A stretch of DNA of 64,000 bases from Chloroflexota bacterium (GCA_016191395.1 JACPOS010000023.1:65290-129289); one strand, 5' to 3'; shown: positions 33,679 through 46,873, counted from the first letter of the stretch. Notes: a model not told the origin generated them from the sequence alone. A program made the numbers and translations.

Positions 33679-36182
33679 CGGCCATGTCCGCCGGTTCCGT
33701 GGTCGTCGTCATCTTCAGCAAGGACCGGCCGCTGCAACTCGATGCAACCCTGCGATCGTTCGCGCTGCACTGCCCGGACCGCAGCATGTCCACCATTCGT
33801 GCCCTGTTCACGACATCCACACCACGGTTCGCGGCTGGCTACCGCGTGCTCGCGGCTGCGTACCCGGATGTAGAGTTCGTGCAGGAAGCCCAGTTCAAGC
33901 CGGACCTCTTGCGGGTGGTCGAAGGTTCGGCGTACGTCCTGTTTCTCGTGGACGACACGCTCTTCGTCGGCCCCGCATCGCTTGGCACTGCCGTTGCGGT
34001 CCTCGAGAAGGATGCGTCCTGTCTGGGCTTTTCCTACCGCCTCGGCAGGAACACGACCTACTGCTACACGCTCGACAAGCCGCAGCGCCTCCCCGCCTTC
34101 GAGGAGCTCGGCTCGGGCGTGCTCGGGTTCGATTGGACACAAGCGGAGAGCGACTTCGGCTACCCGCTGGAGCTGTCGTCTTCGCTGTACGGAACCGCGG
34201 ACGTGCTTCCCCTGCTCCAGTCCCTGGAGTACAGAAATCCGAACACGCTCGAGGCTGCGCTCGCGCAGCGCGCCGCGTCGTTTCGCGCGACGCGTCCTCG
34301 GCTCGCCAACTACGAGCAGTCGGCGGCCTTCAGCATTCCTGCGAACATGGTCCAGACGGCCTGGGCGAACCGCATTGACGGCAACCCTGCAATGACGGCC
34401 GAAGCGCTCGCGGATGCCTTCGACCGCGGCGAACGCCTCGACGTGGAGCACTACCGAGGCTTCGTACCGAACGCGTGCCACCAGGAGCTCGAGTTCGTCT
34501 TCACGAAGGACCAAACGATCCCGACGGTCTCCATCGTCATCCCCTGTTACAACCAGGCGCAGTACCTGCCTGATGCGGTGCACAGCGTCGTCGCGCAGAC
34601 CTTCACCGACTGGGAGATCGTCATCGTCGACGATGGGTCGCCCGACGCGACCGCGGAGGTCGCAAGGCGGCTTGCGGGCGAGGTCGGCTCGCGGCTGCGC
34701 ATCGTCAGCCAGCCGAACGGCGGGCTGGCAGCAGCAAGGAATGCCGGCGTGGCCGCCGCCCGTGGCCGGTACATCCTGCCGCTCGACGCCGACGACATGC
34801 TCGAACCTAAGATGCTCGCACGGACCGTGGACATGCTCGAGCGCGAGCCCGGCATCGCGATTGTCTACACGGATCTGCGGCAGTTCGGGAGAGGCGCGGC
34901 CGTGGTCCGGGCCGAGGAGTTCAGCGCATCCAGGCTCCTCGAGGCGAATCACCTGAGCTACTGCTCGCTCTACCGCCGAGAGATCTGGGAGGCGGTCGGC
35001 GGGTACAACCCGAACATGCGGCACGGCTATGAAGACTGGGATTTCTGGATCGGCGCGGCGGAGCGCGGCTACGTCGCCCGGCGCATCCCGCAGGCCTTGT
35101 TCCGGTACCGCGTCAGGGCCAACGGCATGTATGCGAATGCCCTACGGCATGACTTCGAGCTTCGGACGCAGATTCGTGCGAACCACCCCGCGTCCTATCC
35201 CGTGGAGAATCCGGCTGTCAGCGTGATCGTGCCGGCCCACAACTACGGGCATTTCCTGCGTGAGACGATCCAGTCGGTCCGCGAGCAGACCTTCGCGAGC
35301 TGGGAATGCATCGTGATCGACGACGGCTCCAGTGACGACACGCCCCAGGTGTTGGATGACCTGGCGAAGCAGGACCGGCGCATTCGCTGCTATTCGCAAG
35401 AGCGGCAGGGGCTGTCGGCGACCCGGAACCGCGGTATCTCTCTGAGCCGGGGCCGATACATACAATTCCTTGATGCCGACGATCTCCTTGATCGGGCCAA
35501 GCTGGAGCGGCAGGTCGAGCGGCTCGACGGCTCGGCTGATGTCGACATCGTGTTCGGCCCAACCAAGTACTTCGATGACGGCGATATGGGGAATCTTCGC
35601 GACTCGCTCCTACCCGGCGGGCAACCGCTGTTGGACTTGCCAATACCGTCGCAACGGGAGCTCGTGGAGCGGCTCGTCGCCAGGAACATCATGACGGTCG
35701 CTGCCCCGCTGGTTCGCAGCTCCGTCTTCGACCGGGTGGGTCGGTTCGACATCACGTTGCCGAGTCTCGAGGACTGGGACCTGTGGCTACGCTGCGCGCT
35801 CGCCGGCGTGCGATTCGAGTACATGCAAGCCGACGAGGCGACAGCACTGATTCGCGTCCACGGCGTGAGCATGAGTGCGAATCGCGGACGGATGCGCGCC
35901 GCCGAGGCTCGGCTTCGTCACCGCATTAGTAGGCAGCTTCCGGCGACGCTACGGCAAGCTAATCGGCGGTGGCTGCGCAACGCCGCTCGAGCGGGCGCTG
36001 TCGAGACTGCGTTCTCGGGTGCCTCATTGCGGGCACTCCAGATCGCGGTCGCCGGCGCGTTCGCGAGCCACGATCCGCGGCTGCTCCTGCTGACCGTCCC
36101 GATTGCCCTTACGTTGGTGCCGGGTGGCACCCGGGTCGTGACCGCCGTTCGAGCTCGCCGACGCCGCGGACGGCGCACATGA
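33675..36182 (+). CDS. Three-domain glycosyltransferase: GT-A-like domain plus two GT2 domains
   Basis: 835 residues. The N-terminal domain (about 1-270) starts VVVVIFSKDRPLQLDATLRS and has FLVDDTLFVG and GNPAM pieces like other sugar-nucleotide transferases. The second (about 280-500) shows VSIVIPCYNQAQYLPDAVHS, IVDDGSPDATAEV, LPLDADDMLEPK and HGYEDWDFWIGAAERG. The third (about 510-740) shows VSVIVPAHNYGHFLRETIQS, DDGSSDDTPQVL, LDADDLLDRAKLE and SLEDWDLWLRCALAG. The C-terminus is basic with a hydrophobic end. One polypeptide could add several sugars in order. It overlaps both neighbours by four bases. Confidence 0.87.
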   Translation: MTAMSAGSVVVVIFSKDRPLQLDATLRSFALHCPDRSMSTIRALFTTSTPRFAAGYRVLAAAYPDVEFVQEAQFKPDLLRVVEGSAYVLFLVDDTLFVGPASLGTAVAVLEKDASCLGFSYRLGRNTTYCYTLDKPQRLPAFEELGSGVLGFDWTQAESDFGYPLELSSSLYGTADVLPLLQSLEYRNPNTLEAALAQRAASFRATRPRLANYEQSAAFSIPANMVQTAWANRIDGNPAMTAEALADAFDRGERLDVEHYRGFVPNACHQELEFVFTKDQTIPTVSIVIPCYNQAQYLPDAVHSVVAQTFTDWEIVIVDDGSPDATAEVARRLAGEVGSRLRIVSQPNGGLAAARNAGVAAARGRYILPLDADDMLEPKMLARTVDMLEREPGIAIVYTDLRQFGRGAAVVRAEEFSASRLLEANHLSYCSLYRREIWEAVGGYNPNMRHGYEDWDFWIGAAERGYVARRIPQALFRYRVRANGMYANALRHDFELRTQIRANHPASYPVENPAVSVIVPAHNYGHFLRETIQSVREQTFASWECIVIDDGSSDDTPQVLDDLAKQDRRIRCYSQERQGLSATRNRGISLSRGRYIQFLDADDLLDRAKLERQVERLDGSADVDIVFGPTKYFDDGDMGNLRDSLLPGGQPLLDLPIPSQRELVERLVARNIMTVAAPLVRSSVFDRVGRFDITLPSLEDWDLWLRCALAGVRFEYMQADEATALIRVHGVSMSANRGRMRAAEARLRHRISRQLPATLRQANRRWLRNAARAGAVETAFSGASLRALQIAVAGAFASHDPRLLLLTVPIALTLVPGGTRVVTAVRARRRRGRRT

Positions 36183-36310
36183 CCGCCGTCCCGCTCGTCT
36201 CGATCCTCACCCCGACCTACAACCATCGGCTGTACATCCGGCAGTGCATCGAGAGCGTCCTGGCCCAGACGGACGAACGCTGGGAGCAGATCGTTCTCGA
36301 CGACGACTCC
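36170..36310 (+). repeat. 141-bp exact direct repeat, copy A
   Basis: Identical to 37047-37187 at every base, with mismatches immediately outside on both sides. It contains nine bases before the ATG and the first 44 codons of a GT2 gene, and ends right after the codons for LDDDS. The sequence following each copy differs and is out of frame with it. Confidence 0.95.
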
Positions 36311-37059
36311 TCGCGGTCCTCGAGGGCGACGACTTCTGGCCGCCCGACAAGCTGGAGCGCCAGATCCCAGCCTTCACCGACCCGGACGTCGTGATGAGCT
36401 GGGGACAGGCCGGCCAGATGGACCTGCATGGAAGTCTCCTTCGTGTCTGGCCGCGGCCCCCGCTGCCCGGTTCGCCTGCTGCGGGCGGTCCCGATCGCGT
36501 CGGGGTGCTGCATCGCCTGCTGTCGGGCAACTTCATCCCGGCGTGCACAGCCATGTGCCGCCGCGAAGCCCTCCTCAAGGTCGGCGGCTTCGTCCAGCCG
36601 CAGGGCATGCCCGCGGCCGACTACCCCACCTGGCTCAGACTCGTCCAGCTCGGGAACGTCGTCCCGGCCGAAGGGGTCCTTGGCTTCTGGCGGCGTCATC
36701 CTTCCCAGGTCACGCAGGTCATGGAGCGGGAGATGCTCGCGGTCCCGCGGTTCAACTGGGCGTCCTGGGTCGCGGCTGACCTGTCTCCCGCTGACCGGGT
36801 GCAGCTCGGGCTGACCGCCCAAGAGGCTGCTCGGATCGACACGGCCCGTCGCGCCCGCACTGACTTCGCCGACGGCCGGCTGGCGCTCCGCAGGAACCGG
36901 CGCGACGATGCTGCGCGGCACTTTCGCGACGCCATGCACGGCGTCCGAGGAGTCGCCAAGGCGAAGGCCCTGGTCGCGCTGATCAGTACCCGACTCGGGT
37001 TGAACGTTGATCATCTCCTCCAGGTGCGAAACAGGGTCAGGCGGTCACGGCGCACATGA
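36179..37059 (+). pseudogene. GT2 glycosyltransferase, internally deleted and frameshifted (copy A)
   Basis: ATG 36179 opens a GT2 start (PLVSILTPTYNHRLYIRQCI, then QIVLDDDS), which should be followed by about 40 residues leading to the DxD region. Instead the frame breaks at about 36310 and runs to a stop at 36394. The rest of the enzyme continues in another frame from about 36307 (LLAVLEGDDFWPPDKLERQI, DVVMSWGQAGQM, GFVQPQGMPAADYPTWLRL) to 37059. As read it gives no functional enzyme. The break may be a real deletion or an assembly error, given the 141-bp repeat that ends exactly there. Confidence 0.8.
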
Positions 37060-37187
37060 CCGCCGTCCCGCTCGTCTCGATCCTCACCCCGACCTACAAC
37101 CATCGGCTGTACATCCGGCAGTGCATCGAGAGCGTCCTGGCCCAGACGGACGAACGCTGGGAGCAGATCGTTCTCGACGACGACTCC
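37047..37187 (+). repeat. 141-bp exact direct repeat, copy B
   Basis: Identical to 36170-36310 (offset 877 bases). The downstream paralogous regions of the two GT2 genes are clearly similar but differ at many positions, so the perfect identity of this part stands out. Confidence 0.95.
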
Positions 37188-37863
37188 CACCGACCCGGAC
37201 GTCGTGATGAGCTGGGGACAGGTTGGACGAGTTGACGCAAAGGGCAACGTCTATGCGGTCTGGCCGCGGCCCCCGCTGCCCGGTTCGCCTGCTGCGGGCG
37301 GTCCCGATCGCGCGAGGGTGCTGCGTCTGCTGTTGACCTACAACTTCCCGCCCGCCAGCACGGTGATGTGCCGCCGCGACGCCCTCCTGAAGGTCGGCGG
37401 CTTCGTCCAGCCGCAGGGCATGCCCGCTGCCGACTACCCAACCTGGCTCAGGCTGGCCGCGCTGGGGCGCCTCGCCCCGATCGAAGGGGTCCTCGGCTTC
37501 TGGCGGAGTCATCCAGCCCAGATCACCCAGGTCATGGAGAGGGAGATGCTCGCGATCCCCCGGCTCAACTGGGCGGCATGGGTCGCGGCTGACCTGTCTC
37601 CCGCGGACCGGATGCGGTTGGGGCTGACCGGCCCCGAGGCCGCTCGAATCGACGCCGCTCGTCGCGCCCGGACGGACTTCAAGGCAGGGCGGCGGGCGCT
37701 CCGCAGGAACCGACGCGACGAGGCAGCCGGGCACTTCCGCGACGCGATGCACGGAGGCCGCGGAGTCGCCAAGGCGAAGGCCGTGGTTGCGCTGGTCAGT
37801 ACGCGGCTGGGGTTCAACCTTGAACGTCTCCTCAACGTGCGCGATATCGTCACGCGGTCATGA
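37056..37863 (+). pseudogene. GT2 glycosyltransferase, internally deleted and frameshifted (copy B)
   Basis: A tandem paralog of the preceding gene. The first 44 codons are the exact repeat (to LDDDS at 37187). The next base begins a segment equivalent to TDPDVVMSWGQ in copy A but out of frame, so a larger part of the GT2 domain, including the DxD region, is missing. The remaining frame (from about 37188 to 37863) carries FVQPQGMPAADYPTWLRLAA and a C-terminal tail like that of copy A. The last stop overlaps the rfbA start (ATGA). If the deletion is real this gene is dead. Confidence 0.78.
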
Positions 37864-38591
37864 AGGGCCTGATCCTTGCCGGCGGGACTGCGAGCCGGCT
37901 GAATCCGCTCACGCTGGTGACGAACAAGCACCTGCTGCCGGTCTACGACCGCCCGATGATCTACTACCCCATCGACACGCTGCGCGGTATGGGCATCCGG
38001 GAAGTCATGGTGATCCTGGGTGGCCGGAGCATCGGCGACATCGTGGAGCTCCTCGCCGACGGCGCGGACTTCGGCCTCGACCTCACGTACCGCTACCAGC
38101 GCGGGGCGCTTGGCATTGCGCACGCGATCGGGTTGGCGCGAGAGTTCGTGGGCGACGACGCCTTCTGCGTCGTGCTCGGAGACAACGTGCTGCAGGGGCT
38201 GGCGCTGCAGGAGGTGGCCGAGGCGTTCGAAGCCGGTCCGTACGACGCCGGGACGATGCTCTACCAGGTGCCGGATCCTGAGCGGTTCGGCGTCGCCGAG
38301 TTCGACGCGGCCGGTGCGCTGGTCGGCTTCGAGGAGAAGCCCGCACGACCCAAGAGCAACCGCATCCCGATCGGGGTCTACTTCCTACGGCCAGACGCGT
38401 TCGACGTCATCTCCACGCTCACGCCGTCCGGGCGAGGCGAGTTCGAGATCACCGACGTGCTGAATCACTACATCCCGCTGGGCAGGCTCTTCTGGCACGA
38501 GTACGCCGGGACCTGGACGGATGCCGGGACGGTGGAATCCCTGCTCCACGCATCAACCCTTGCCGCGAACCACCCGGCGGCTCCCGAATGA
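37860..38591 (+). CDS. rfbA: Glucose-1-phosphate thymidylyltransferase (short RmlA type)
   Basis: A 243-residue nucleotidyltransferase. The signature is MKGLILAGGTASRLNPLT, then NKHLLPVYDRPMIYYPIDTL, VVLGDNVLQG (metal-binding Asp) and GFEEKPARPKSN, ending with YAGTWTDAGTVESLLHA. The common Gly-Thr-Arg of the first loop is Ala-Ser-Arg here. It makes dTDP-glucose from glucose 1-phosphate and dTTP, the first step to dTDP-L-rhamnose. The length matches the short class of the family. It overlaps rfbB by four bases, so rfbA-B-D form one unit. Confidence 0.92.
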   Translation: MKGLILAGGTASRLNPLTLVTNKHLLPVYDRPMIYYPIDTLRGMGIREVMVILGGRSIGDIVELLADGADFGLDLTYRYQRGALGIAHAIGLAREFVGDDAFCVVLGDNVLQGLALQEVAEAFEAGPYDAGTMLYQVPDPERFGVAEFDAAGALVGFEEKPARPKSNRIPIGVYFLRPDAFDVISTLTPSGRGEFEITDVLNHYIPLGRLFWHEYAGTWTDAGTVESLLHASTLAANHPAAPE

Positions 38592-39652
38592 AGCTCCTCG
38601 TGTGCGGCGGCGCCGGGTTCATCGGCAGCGCGTTCGTCCGCCGCCGCCTCCACCAGACGGCCGATTCGATCGTCGTGCTGGACAAGCTCACCTATGCCGG
38701 CAATCTCGCCAACCTTGCCGACATCGAGCGCGACCCATCGATGGCGGGACGGTACCGGTTCGTCCAGGGCGATATCGCCGACCCGACCATCGTCGTGAAG
38801 CTCGTCACCGAGGCCGATGTTGACGCCGTGGTCAACTTCGCCGCTGAGTCGCACGTCGATCGGTCCATCCTCGATGCCGAGGCGTTCCTGCGGACGGGGG
38901 TCATCGGGGTGCACGTGCTCCTCGAGGCGACCCGGGCCCTGGCTGCGGAGCGCGCCGCCAACGGCAAGCCGGCCCCGCGGTTCCTCCAGGTCTCCACGGA
39001 CGAGGTGTACGGCTCTGTCCCGACCGGGCAGTCCGTCGAGACGGATCTCCTGGCGCCGGCAAGCCCGTACAGCGCGGCCAAGGCCGCCGGCGAGCTCCTC
39101 GTGCAGGCGTATCGCACCACGTACGGCCTGGACGCGTTGATCACCCGCGGTTCCAACACCTACGGTCCATTCCAGTACCCCGAGAAGGTCGTTCCGCTGT
39201 TCATCACCAACGCGCTGCAGGGGCTCCCGCTGCCGCTCTACGGCGACGGGCTGCAGCGGCGGGACTGGCTCCACGTCGATGACCACGCAGACGCCATCGG
39301 CGCGGTCCTTGATCGCGGCGAACCGGGCGGCATCTACAACGTCCCCGGCACGGGGGAGCGGACGAACGTGGACCTGACGCGAACGATTCTCGCCCAGCTG
39401 GACAAGCCCTGGTCCCTCGTGCGGACCGTCGAGGATCGTGCGGGCCATGACCGCCGGTATGCGATGGACGGCTCGCGCCTTGCCGCCCTTGGCTGGAGCC
39501 ATCAGGTCGCCTTCGAAGCGGGCCTGGCCGAAACGGTTGCCTGGTATCGCGACCACGAAGCGTGGTGGCGGCCGCTGCTGAATGCGGACTGGGCCGACTA
39601 CTACGACCGGCAGTACGGCAAGCGGTTGGCAGAGTCGGTTCCCGGGGCATGA
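38588..39652 (+). CDS. rfbB: dTDP-glucose 4,6-dehydratase
   Basis: 354 residues. NAD-binding VCGGAGFIGSAFVRRRL, VVLDKLTYAGNLANLADIER, NFAAESHVDRSI, the catalytic STDEVYGS (Asp-Glu) and SPYSAAKAAGELL (Tyr, Lys), then SNTYGPFQYPEKVVPLFITN and the D-Y-R region are all present, so activity is expected. It converts dTDP-glucose to the 4-keto-6-deoxy intermediate. Overlaps with rfbA and rfbD (four bases each) indicate coupled translation. Confidence 0.95.
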   Translation: MKLLVCGGAGFIGSAFVRRRLHQTADSIVVLDKLTYAGNLANLADIERDPSMAGRYRFVQGDIADPTIVVKLVTEADVDAVVNFAAESHVDRSILDAEAFLRTGVIGVHVLLEATRALAAERAANGKPAPRFLQVSTDEVYGSVPTGQSVETDLLAPASPYSAAKAAGELLVQAYRTTYGLDALITRGSNTYGPFQYPEKVVPLFITNALQGLPLPLYGDGLQRRDWLHVDDHADAIGAVLDRGEPGGIYNVPGTGERTNVDLTRTILAQLDKPWSLVRTVEDRAGHDRRYAMDGSRLAALGWSHQVAFEAGLAETVAWYRDHEAWWRPLLNADWADYYDRQYGKRLAESVPGA

Positions 39653-40508
39653 TCTCCGGCCCGGTGGCGGTCACCGGTTCGACCGGCCGGCTCGGGCGGG
39701 CTCTCGTTCGCGCACTTGCCGCCGCCGAGCTCGAGGCCCGGCCATGGAGCAGGCCGGAGTACGACCTTGACGTGCCGTCCGCCGCGGACGCACTCCTGGA
39801 TCGCGATCGCCCGGGACTCCTCATCCATTGCGCCGCCTGGACGGACGTGGATGGGTGCGCCCGCGATCCGGCGCTGGCGTTTCGCCGCAATGCCACGGCC
39901 GTATCCGAGCTCGCGATCTCGTGCCATTCCCGGGGGACATCGCTCGTGCTCGTCTCCACGAACGAGGTGTTCGACGGCAGGCGGGCCGACAGGATGGGCT
40001 ACGTGGAGGGCGACGCCACGGGGCCGATCAACCCCTACGGCGAGAGCAAGCTCGCGGGCGAGCAGGCCGCGCGGGCGGTCTATGACGATGGTTCCGGGCC
40101 GACCCTCTGGATCGCGAGGACGTCATGGCTCTACGGACCGCCGGGCGCGGACTTCCCGCACAAGATCCTGGCCGCCGCCGCGCGCCTCCCCGCCGGCGCC
40201 CCGCTCCGTGTCGTCGCCGACGAGTTCGGCTCGCCGACGTACACGGAGGACCTGGCCGACGCCATCGTGGCACTCGTCCGTGGCCGCGCCCCGGGTGGCA
40301 CCTACCACCTCGTCAATGCCGGGTACGCCTCACGAGCCGAGTGGGCGGAGCGTGTCCTCGCGATTCGGCACGTTGCCGCGCCGGTGGAGCCGATCAGCCA
40401 GCGGGAGTTCCAGCGTGCATCCAGCCCGCCGCTGTGGGGCGTCCTGGATTCGTCTGCGGCGGCCGCCCGCGGCGTCGTGCTCCGACCATGGCAGGATGCG
40501 CTGGACGA

Positions 40509-43119
<2,611 letters not shown>

Positions 43120-43156
43120 CTGCGGGATCTGGCCGGGCGGCCGTTCGGCCGGCCGA

Positions 43157-44176
43157 CTACGTTGCGGCGGCCGCCGGCTCGTGCATCACGCCGGCAGGAT
43201 CGATGCCGGCATCGCGCAGGTCCGCCTCGAGCATGAGCCGGACGAGGCCCGCGAACGTCACCGTCGGTCGCCAGCCGAGCACCCTCGCTGCCTTCGATGC
43301 GTCGCCCCGCAGATCGTCCACCTCCGTGGGTCGGAAGTAGCGCTGGTCGATGCGGACACGCTCCCGCCAGTCCAGCCCGACGAGCCCGAAGGCGACCTCG
43401 ACGAGCTCCTGCACCGAGTGGGTCTCGCCGGTCGCGATCACGTAGTCGTCCGGGGTGTCCTGCTGGACCATGCGCCACATGGCGTCCACGTACTCGGGGG
43501 CGTAGCCCCAGTCACGGCGGGCATCCAGGTTGCCCATGTACAGGTGCTGCTCCTTTCCGGCGAGGATCGCGGCAATCCCGCGGGTGACCTTGCGGGTGAC
43601 GAAGGTGCCGCCGCGGCGCGGGGACTCGTGGTTGAAGAGGATGCCGTTGCTGGCATGCATCTGGTAGGCGTCGCGGTACTGGATGGTCATCCAGTGGGCG
43701 AAGACCTTCGCGATGGCGTATGGGCTCCGAGGATGGAATGCCGTCGATTCCGACTGCGGCGGCGGCGTGCTCCCGTACATCTCGCTGGAGCCCGCCTGGT
43801 AGTAGCGGATGGGCCAGCTCGCCGTCCGGATCGCCTCGAGCAGGCGCAGCGTGCCCATGCCCACGCTGTCCGCGGTGAACTCCGGGACCTCGAAGCTGAC
43901 CTTCACGTGGCTCTGCGCGCCGAGGTTGTAGACCTCGTCCGGCTTGACCTGGTGCAGATGCGAGAACAGGGAGGAGGGGTCGGTCAGGTCGGCGTAGTGC
44001 AGGAAGAGCCGCGTCTCGTGCTCGTGCGGGTCCTGGTACAGGTGGTCGATCCGACCGGTCGTGAAGGAGCTGGAGCGGCGGATGAGGCCGTGCACCTCGT
44101 AGCCCTTGTCCAGCAGCAGCTCTGCGAGGTAGGAGCCGTCCTGGCCCGTGATGCCGGTGATGAGGGCCTTCTTCAT
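43157..44176 (-). CDS. gmd: GDP-mannose 4,6-dehydratase
   Basis: A 339-residue SDR with the Gmd signature [60 protein letters not shown], the catalytic GSSEMYGS and [20 protein letters not shown], then [20 protein letters not shown]. It makes GDP-4-keto-6-deoxymannose, the substrate of fcl. ATG 44176 is chosen because a TACAAT -10 element ends ten bases upstream and overlaps the alternative ATG 44188. It is not in an operon with fcl although on the same strand. Confidence 0.94.
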   Translation of the reverse strand: MKKALITGITGQDGSYLAELLLDKGYEVHGLIRRSSSFTTGRIDHLYQDPHEHETRLFLHYADLTDPSSLFSHLHQVKPDEVYNLGAQSHVKVSFEVPEFTADSVGMGTLRLLEAIRTASWPIRYYQAGSSEMYGSTPPPQSESTAFHPRSPYAIAKVFAHWMTIQYRDAYQMHASNGILFNHESPRRGGTFVTRKVTRGIAAILAGKEQHLYMGNLDARRDWGYAPEYVDAMWRMVQQDTPDDYVIATGETHSVQELVEVAFGLVGLDWRERVRIDQRYFRPTEVDDLRGDASKAARVLGWRPTVTFAGLVRLMLEADLRDAGIDPAGVMHEPAAAAT

Positions 44177-44186
44177 GACGACCGGC

Positions 44187-44192
44187 ATTGTA
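44187..44192 (-). promoter_or_regulatory. Leaderless -10 hexamer for gmd
   Basis: TACAAT on the minus strand, ten bases before ATG 44176. Confidence 0.55.
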
Positions 44193-44275
44193 CGGGCGGC
44201 CTGCTCGTTCCCGGCACCGGACATTTGCATCGATATTGAGAGGTTGCGCACACAAGCAACATGCCCGATCCGGTG

Positions 44276-44281
44276 TATTCT
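44276..44281 (+). promoter_or_regulatory. Leaderless -10 hexamer for 44288-45535
   Basis: TATTCT, six bases (CGCCGG), GTG 44288. Confidence 0.55.
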
Positions 44282-44287
44282 CGCCGG

Positions 44288-45535
44288 GTGACCCCCACGC
44301 TCCAGGCTGAGCCCGACTGTGCGCGTCCGGCGAGCGCGGAGGCGCCCGCCGGTGGCAGCGGCCCGCTGATCGCGGAGCGCCGCGCCTTCCACGAGATCGA
44401 CCGCGCCGTCTGGGACGAGCTCGCGGCACTGAACCCGTACGCCACTCCGTTCTCCAGCTGGGCCTTCCACCGGGCCTGGTGGGACGCGTATGGCGAGAAC
44501 GCCCATGACGAGACGCTCGTCGTGATCGACCCGTCTGCCGATGACCCGGACCGGCCTGTCGCAATCGTGCCGCTCATGGATCGGCACGTGGTGGAGGCCT
44601 CCGACGCCGCCACGCATACGACGCTCCGCCATACGGACAACGCGTCGCTGACGCCCGTTCCGCCAACTGCCTGCGCCGTGTACTTCGGCGCCACCTACCA
44701 CGCCGACTACGCGACCCTGCTCGGGCACCCCGCGGACATGCTCCGCGCCGCCGAGGCACTCGCGACGGCGTTCGCCAACGAGGCGGTCACCCCGCCGCCG
44801 ACGCCGGCCGACCCCAACCACCCCGAGCCGTGGGCTGCCGTGGACCTTCGTCGCCTCCGCCAGGCAGACCCGGCCGCCGATGCGCTCGCCACGGCGTTCG
44901 GGCACCACGAGATGGCCGAGGGCTGGACGCTCAACGTGGAGCGCGAGGACGTCTGCCCGGTGATCCGCATCCCCGAGGGCGCAACGGACATCGACGCCGT
45001 CCTCAACACGCTCGGCAAGAAGGAGCGCCACGAGATCCGCCGGAAGGTGCGCCGCGCCGAGACGGCAGGCGAGATCGAGCTGATCGAATCGACGGACCCG
45101 GTCGCGGACCTGGACGCCTTCATCGACCTCCACCAGGCACGTTGGGGCGAGAAGGGCCTCTTCCCGCCGAACCCGGGTGGCGATCAGAGCCGTCGCTTCG
45201 TCCGACGGTTGTTCGAGCTGTTCGGGGCGGGCCCAGCCGCGGCCGGCTGGTCGGTCCATCTCGGGTTCCTCACGGTCGCAGGGCGCCGGATCGCCGCCGA
45301 GATCCATTTCGAGACCTCCGGCTCCGTCCTGTACTACAACGCCGGCGTGGATCCGGACGCGCGCGATCTGTCGCCCGGCGTGGTGCTCCTGGAGCGCCTC
45401 GTCCGAAGGGCGATCGCGCTCGGGAAGTGCCGCGTGGATCTGCTCCGCGGCAACGAGCCGTACAAGTACGAGTGGGGCGCCATCGACGAGCCGATCCAGC
45501 GGATCCTCGTCCGGCGCACGGCGAAGCTCGCATGA
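44288..45535 (+). CDS. FemAB/CelD-like GNAT-fold acyltransferase
   Basis: 415 residues with the Acetyltransf_6 (CelD/BcsL) layout: an N-terminal GNAT-like half ([20 protein letters not shown]) and a C-terminal half beginning [20 protein letters not shown], then [37 protein letters not shown] and [17 protein letters not shown]. Relatives sit in polysaccharide clusters and probably acylate sugars or peptides. GTG 44288 is set by the adjacent -10 element. Its stop overlaps the ATG of the GT4 gene. The substrate is unknown. Confidence 0.83.
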   Translation: MTPTLQAEPDCARPASAEAPAGGSGPLIAERRAFHEIDRAVWDELAALNPYATPFSSWAFHRAWWDAYGENAHDETLVVIDPSADDPDRPVAIVPLMDRHVVEASDAATHTTLRHTDNASLTPVPPTACAVYFGATYHADYATLLGHPADMLRAAEALATAFANEAVTPPPTPADPNHPEPWAAVDLRRLRQADPAADALATAFGHHEMAEGWTLNVEREDVCPVIRIPEGATDIDAVLNTLGKKERHEIRRKVRRAETAGEIELIESTDPVADLDAFIDLHQARWGEKGLFPPNPGGDQSRRFVRRLFELFGAGPAAAGWSVHLGFLTVAGRRIAAEIHFETSGSVLYYNAGVDPDARDLSPGVVLLERLVRRAIALGKCRVDLLRGNEPYKYEWGAIDEPIQRILVRRTAKLA

Positions 45536-46815
45536 CGAGCCGCCACGATCACGGCCCGGTCCAGGCGCCGGTCATCAACTCGCACGCGTCACCGGCGGCC
45601 TACACGCTTCGAATGCCGCCCAGCGCGCTCAGCTCTGATCCGTGCTTCGAGCCCGTCGTCCGCCTCCCCCTGCCTGCAAGCCGGGACCGCATCCGCGTCG
45701 TGGAGCTGCTCGCGACGGGCACCAGCGGCGGCGCCCAGGAGCACGTCTTCAACCTGGTGACGCGCCTCGATCGGGCGCGCTACGACGTCAGCGTCCTGTC
45801 GCTCTCGAACGGGTCGGCCATCCGCCGTCTGGAGCGCAGCGGCATCTCCGTGTGCGCCCTGGACGACATGGACGACGCAGCGGCGATCGAGGCCGTCGCG
45901 TCGCACCTCACCGCCGTGAAGGCGGATGTCGTGCACAACCACATGTACCGAGCGGAGGTCGTTGGGACACAGGCTGCCTGGCGACTCGCGGCGGGCGGCC
46001 GGCACCGGCCGTACATCGTGGGGACCGTCCACTCGAGCCGCGTCCGGTCGGACGAGGATCGCGAGCTCCTCCGGCAGCTCACGCCGAAGATGGACCACCT
46101 GATCGCCGTGTCCAGGGCGATCGTGCGCAAGATCGAGGACGAGGGCCGCGACGGTGCGCCGGTGAGCCTCATCTACAACGGCGTGGACCTGACGCGCTAC
46201 TCCGAGCCGGACATCTGCGGCACGCTCCACAGCGAATTCCCCATCCCGCCGGACGCCCCGATCGTCGGCGTCGTCGCCCGCCTGGAGCCGGAAAAGGGCC
46301 ACCCCACGCTCATCGAGGCCTGGCCGGCGGTCATCGCGGTCGTCCCGAAGGCGCATCTCCTGATCGTTGGCGAAGGCTCGCAGCGCGAGGCGCTCGAGGA
46401 ACAGGTTCGCGCGCTCGGCATCGGAAGCTCCGTCACCTTCACCGGCCGCCGAGACGATGTCCCCGCGGTCACCGCCGCCCTCGACGTCGCCGTCCTGCCG
46501 AGCTACCGCGAGGCCCAGGGCCTGTCGATCCTGGAGGCGATGGCGCTCTCGCGGCCGGTCGTGGCGTCCGCCGTGGGCGGCATCCCGGAGATGATCGACA
46601 GCGGCCGGACCGGCCTCCTCGTCCCGCCCCGAGACCCGGCCGCCCTCACCGCCGCGATCGTGCGTCTCCTCACTGACCACCCCTACGCGGACACGCTGGC
46701 GAAGGCCGCACAGAACCTGGTCCACGATCGGTTCTGCGTGGAGCTCATGGTCCGCGCGATCGAGACGATCTACGACGAATCCGTCGCCGACGAGCGCCGC
46801 CTCGCGGCCGGCTGA
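45532..46815 (+). CDS. GT4-family glycosyltransferase
   Basis: 427 residues. About 55 extra N-terminal residues of low conservation precede the GT-B fold ([20 protein letters not shown]). The donor domain has [60 protein letters not shown] and [20 protein letters not shown] (the EX7E motif), a classic GT4 set. It is cytoplasmic and retaining by family. It overlaps the acyltransferase gene by four bases and precedes a GT-C gene with its own promoter. Confidence 0.9.
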   Translation: MTSRHDHGPVQAPVINSHASPAAYTLRMPPSALSSDPCFEPVVRLPLPASRDRIRVVELLATGTSGGAQEHVFNLVTRLDRARYDVSVLSLSNGSAIRRLERSGISVCALDDMDDAAAIEAVASHLTAVKADVVHNHMYRAEVVGTQAAWRLAAGGRHRPYIVGTVHSSRVRSDEDRELLRQLTPKMDHLIAVSRAIVRKIEDEGRDGAPVSLIYNGVDLTRYSEPDICGTLHSEFPIPPDAPIVGVVARLEPEKGHPTLIEAWPAVIAVVPKAHLLIVGEGSQREALEEQVRALGIGSSVTFTGRRDDVPAVTAALDVAVLPSYREAQGLSILEAMALSRPVVASAVGGIPEMIDSGRTGLLVPPRDPAALTAAIVRLLTDHPYADTLAKAAQNLVHDRFCVELMVRAIETIYDESVADERRLAAG

Positions 46816-46859
46816 CCTCGCGGGACGATCAGCACCTGCGGAGCGCGAAGGCCGCACCG

Positions 46860-46865
46860 TAGACT
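46860..46865 (+). promoter_or_regulatory. Leaderless -10 hexamer for 46874-48142
   Basis: TAGACT, eight bases (CGGGCCCG), ATG 46874. Confidence 0.6.
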
Positions 46866-46873
46866 CGGGCCCG

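Noticed and set aside
36170-37187. The 141-bp repeats as ends of a mobile element
   Set aside because: They are direct copies of coding sequence with no transposase, no inverted ends and no target duplication; the DNA between them is the rest of a paralogous GT2 gene.
44177-45307. Upstream extension of the gmd frame on the minus strand
   Set aside because: It runs opposite the acyltransferase gene and lacks any domain; gmd starts at ATG 44176, right after a -10 element.
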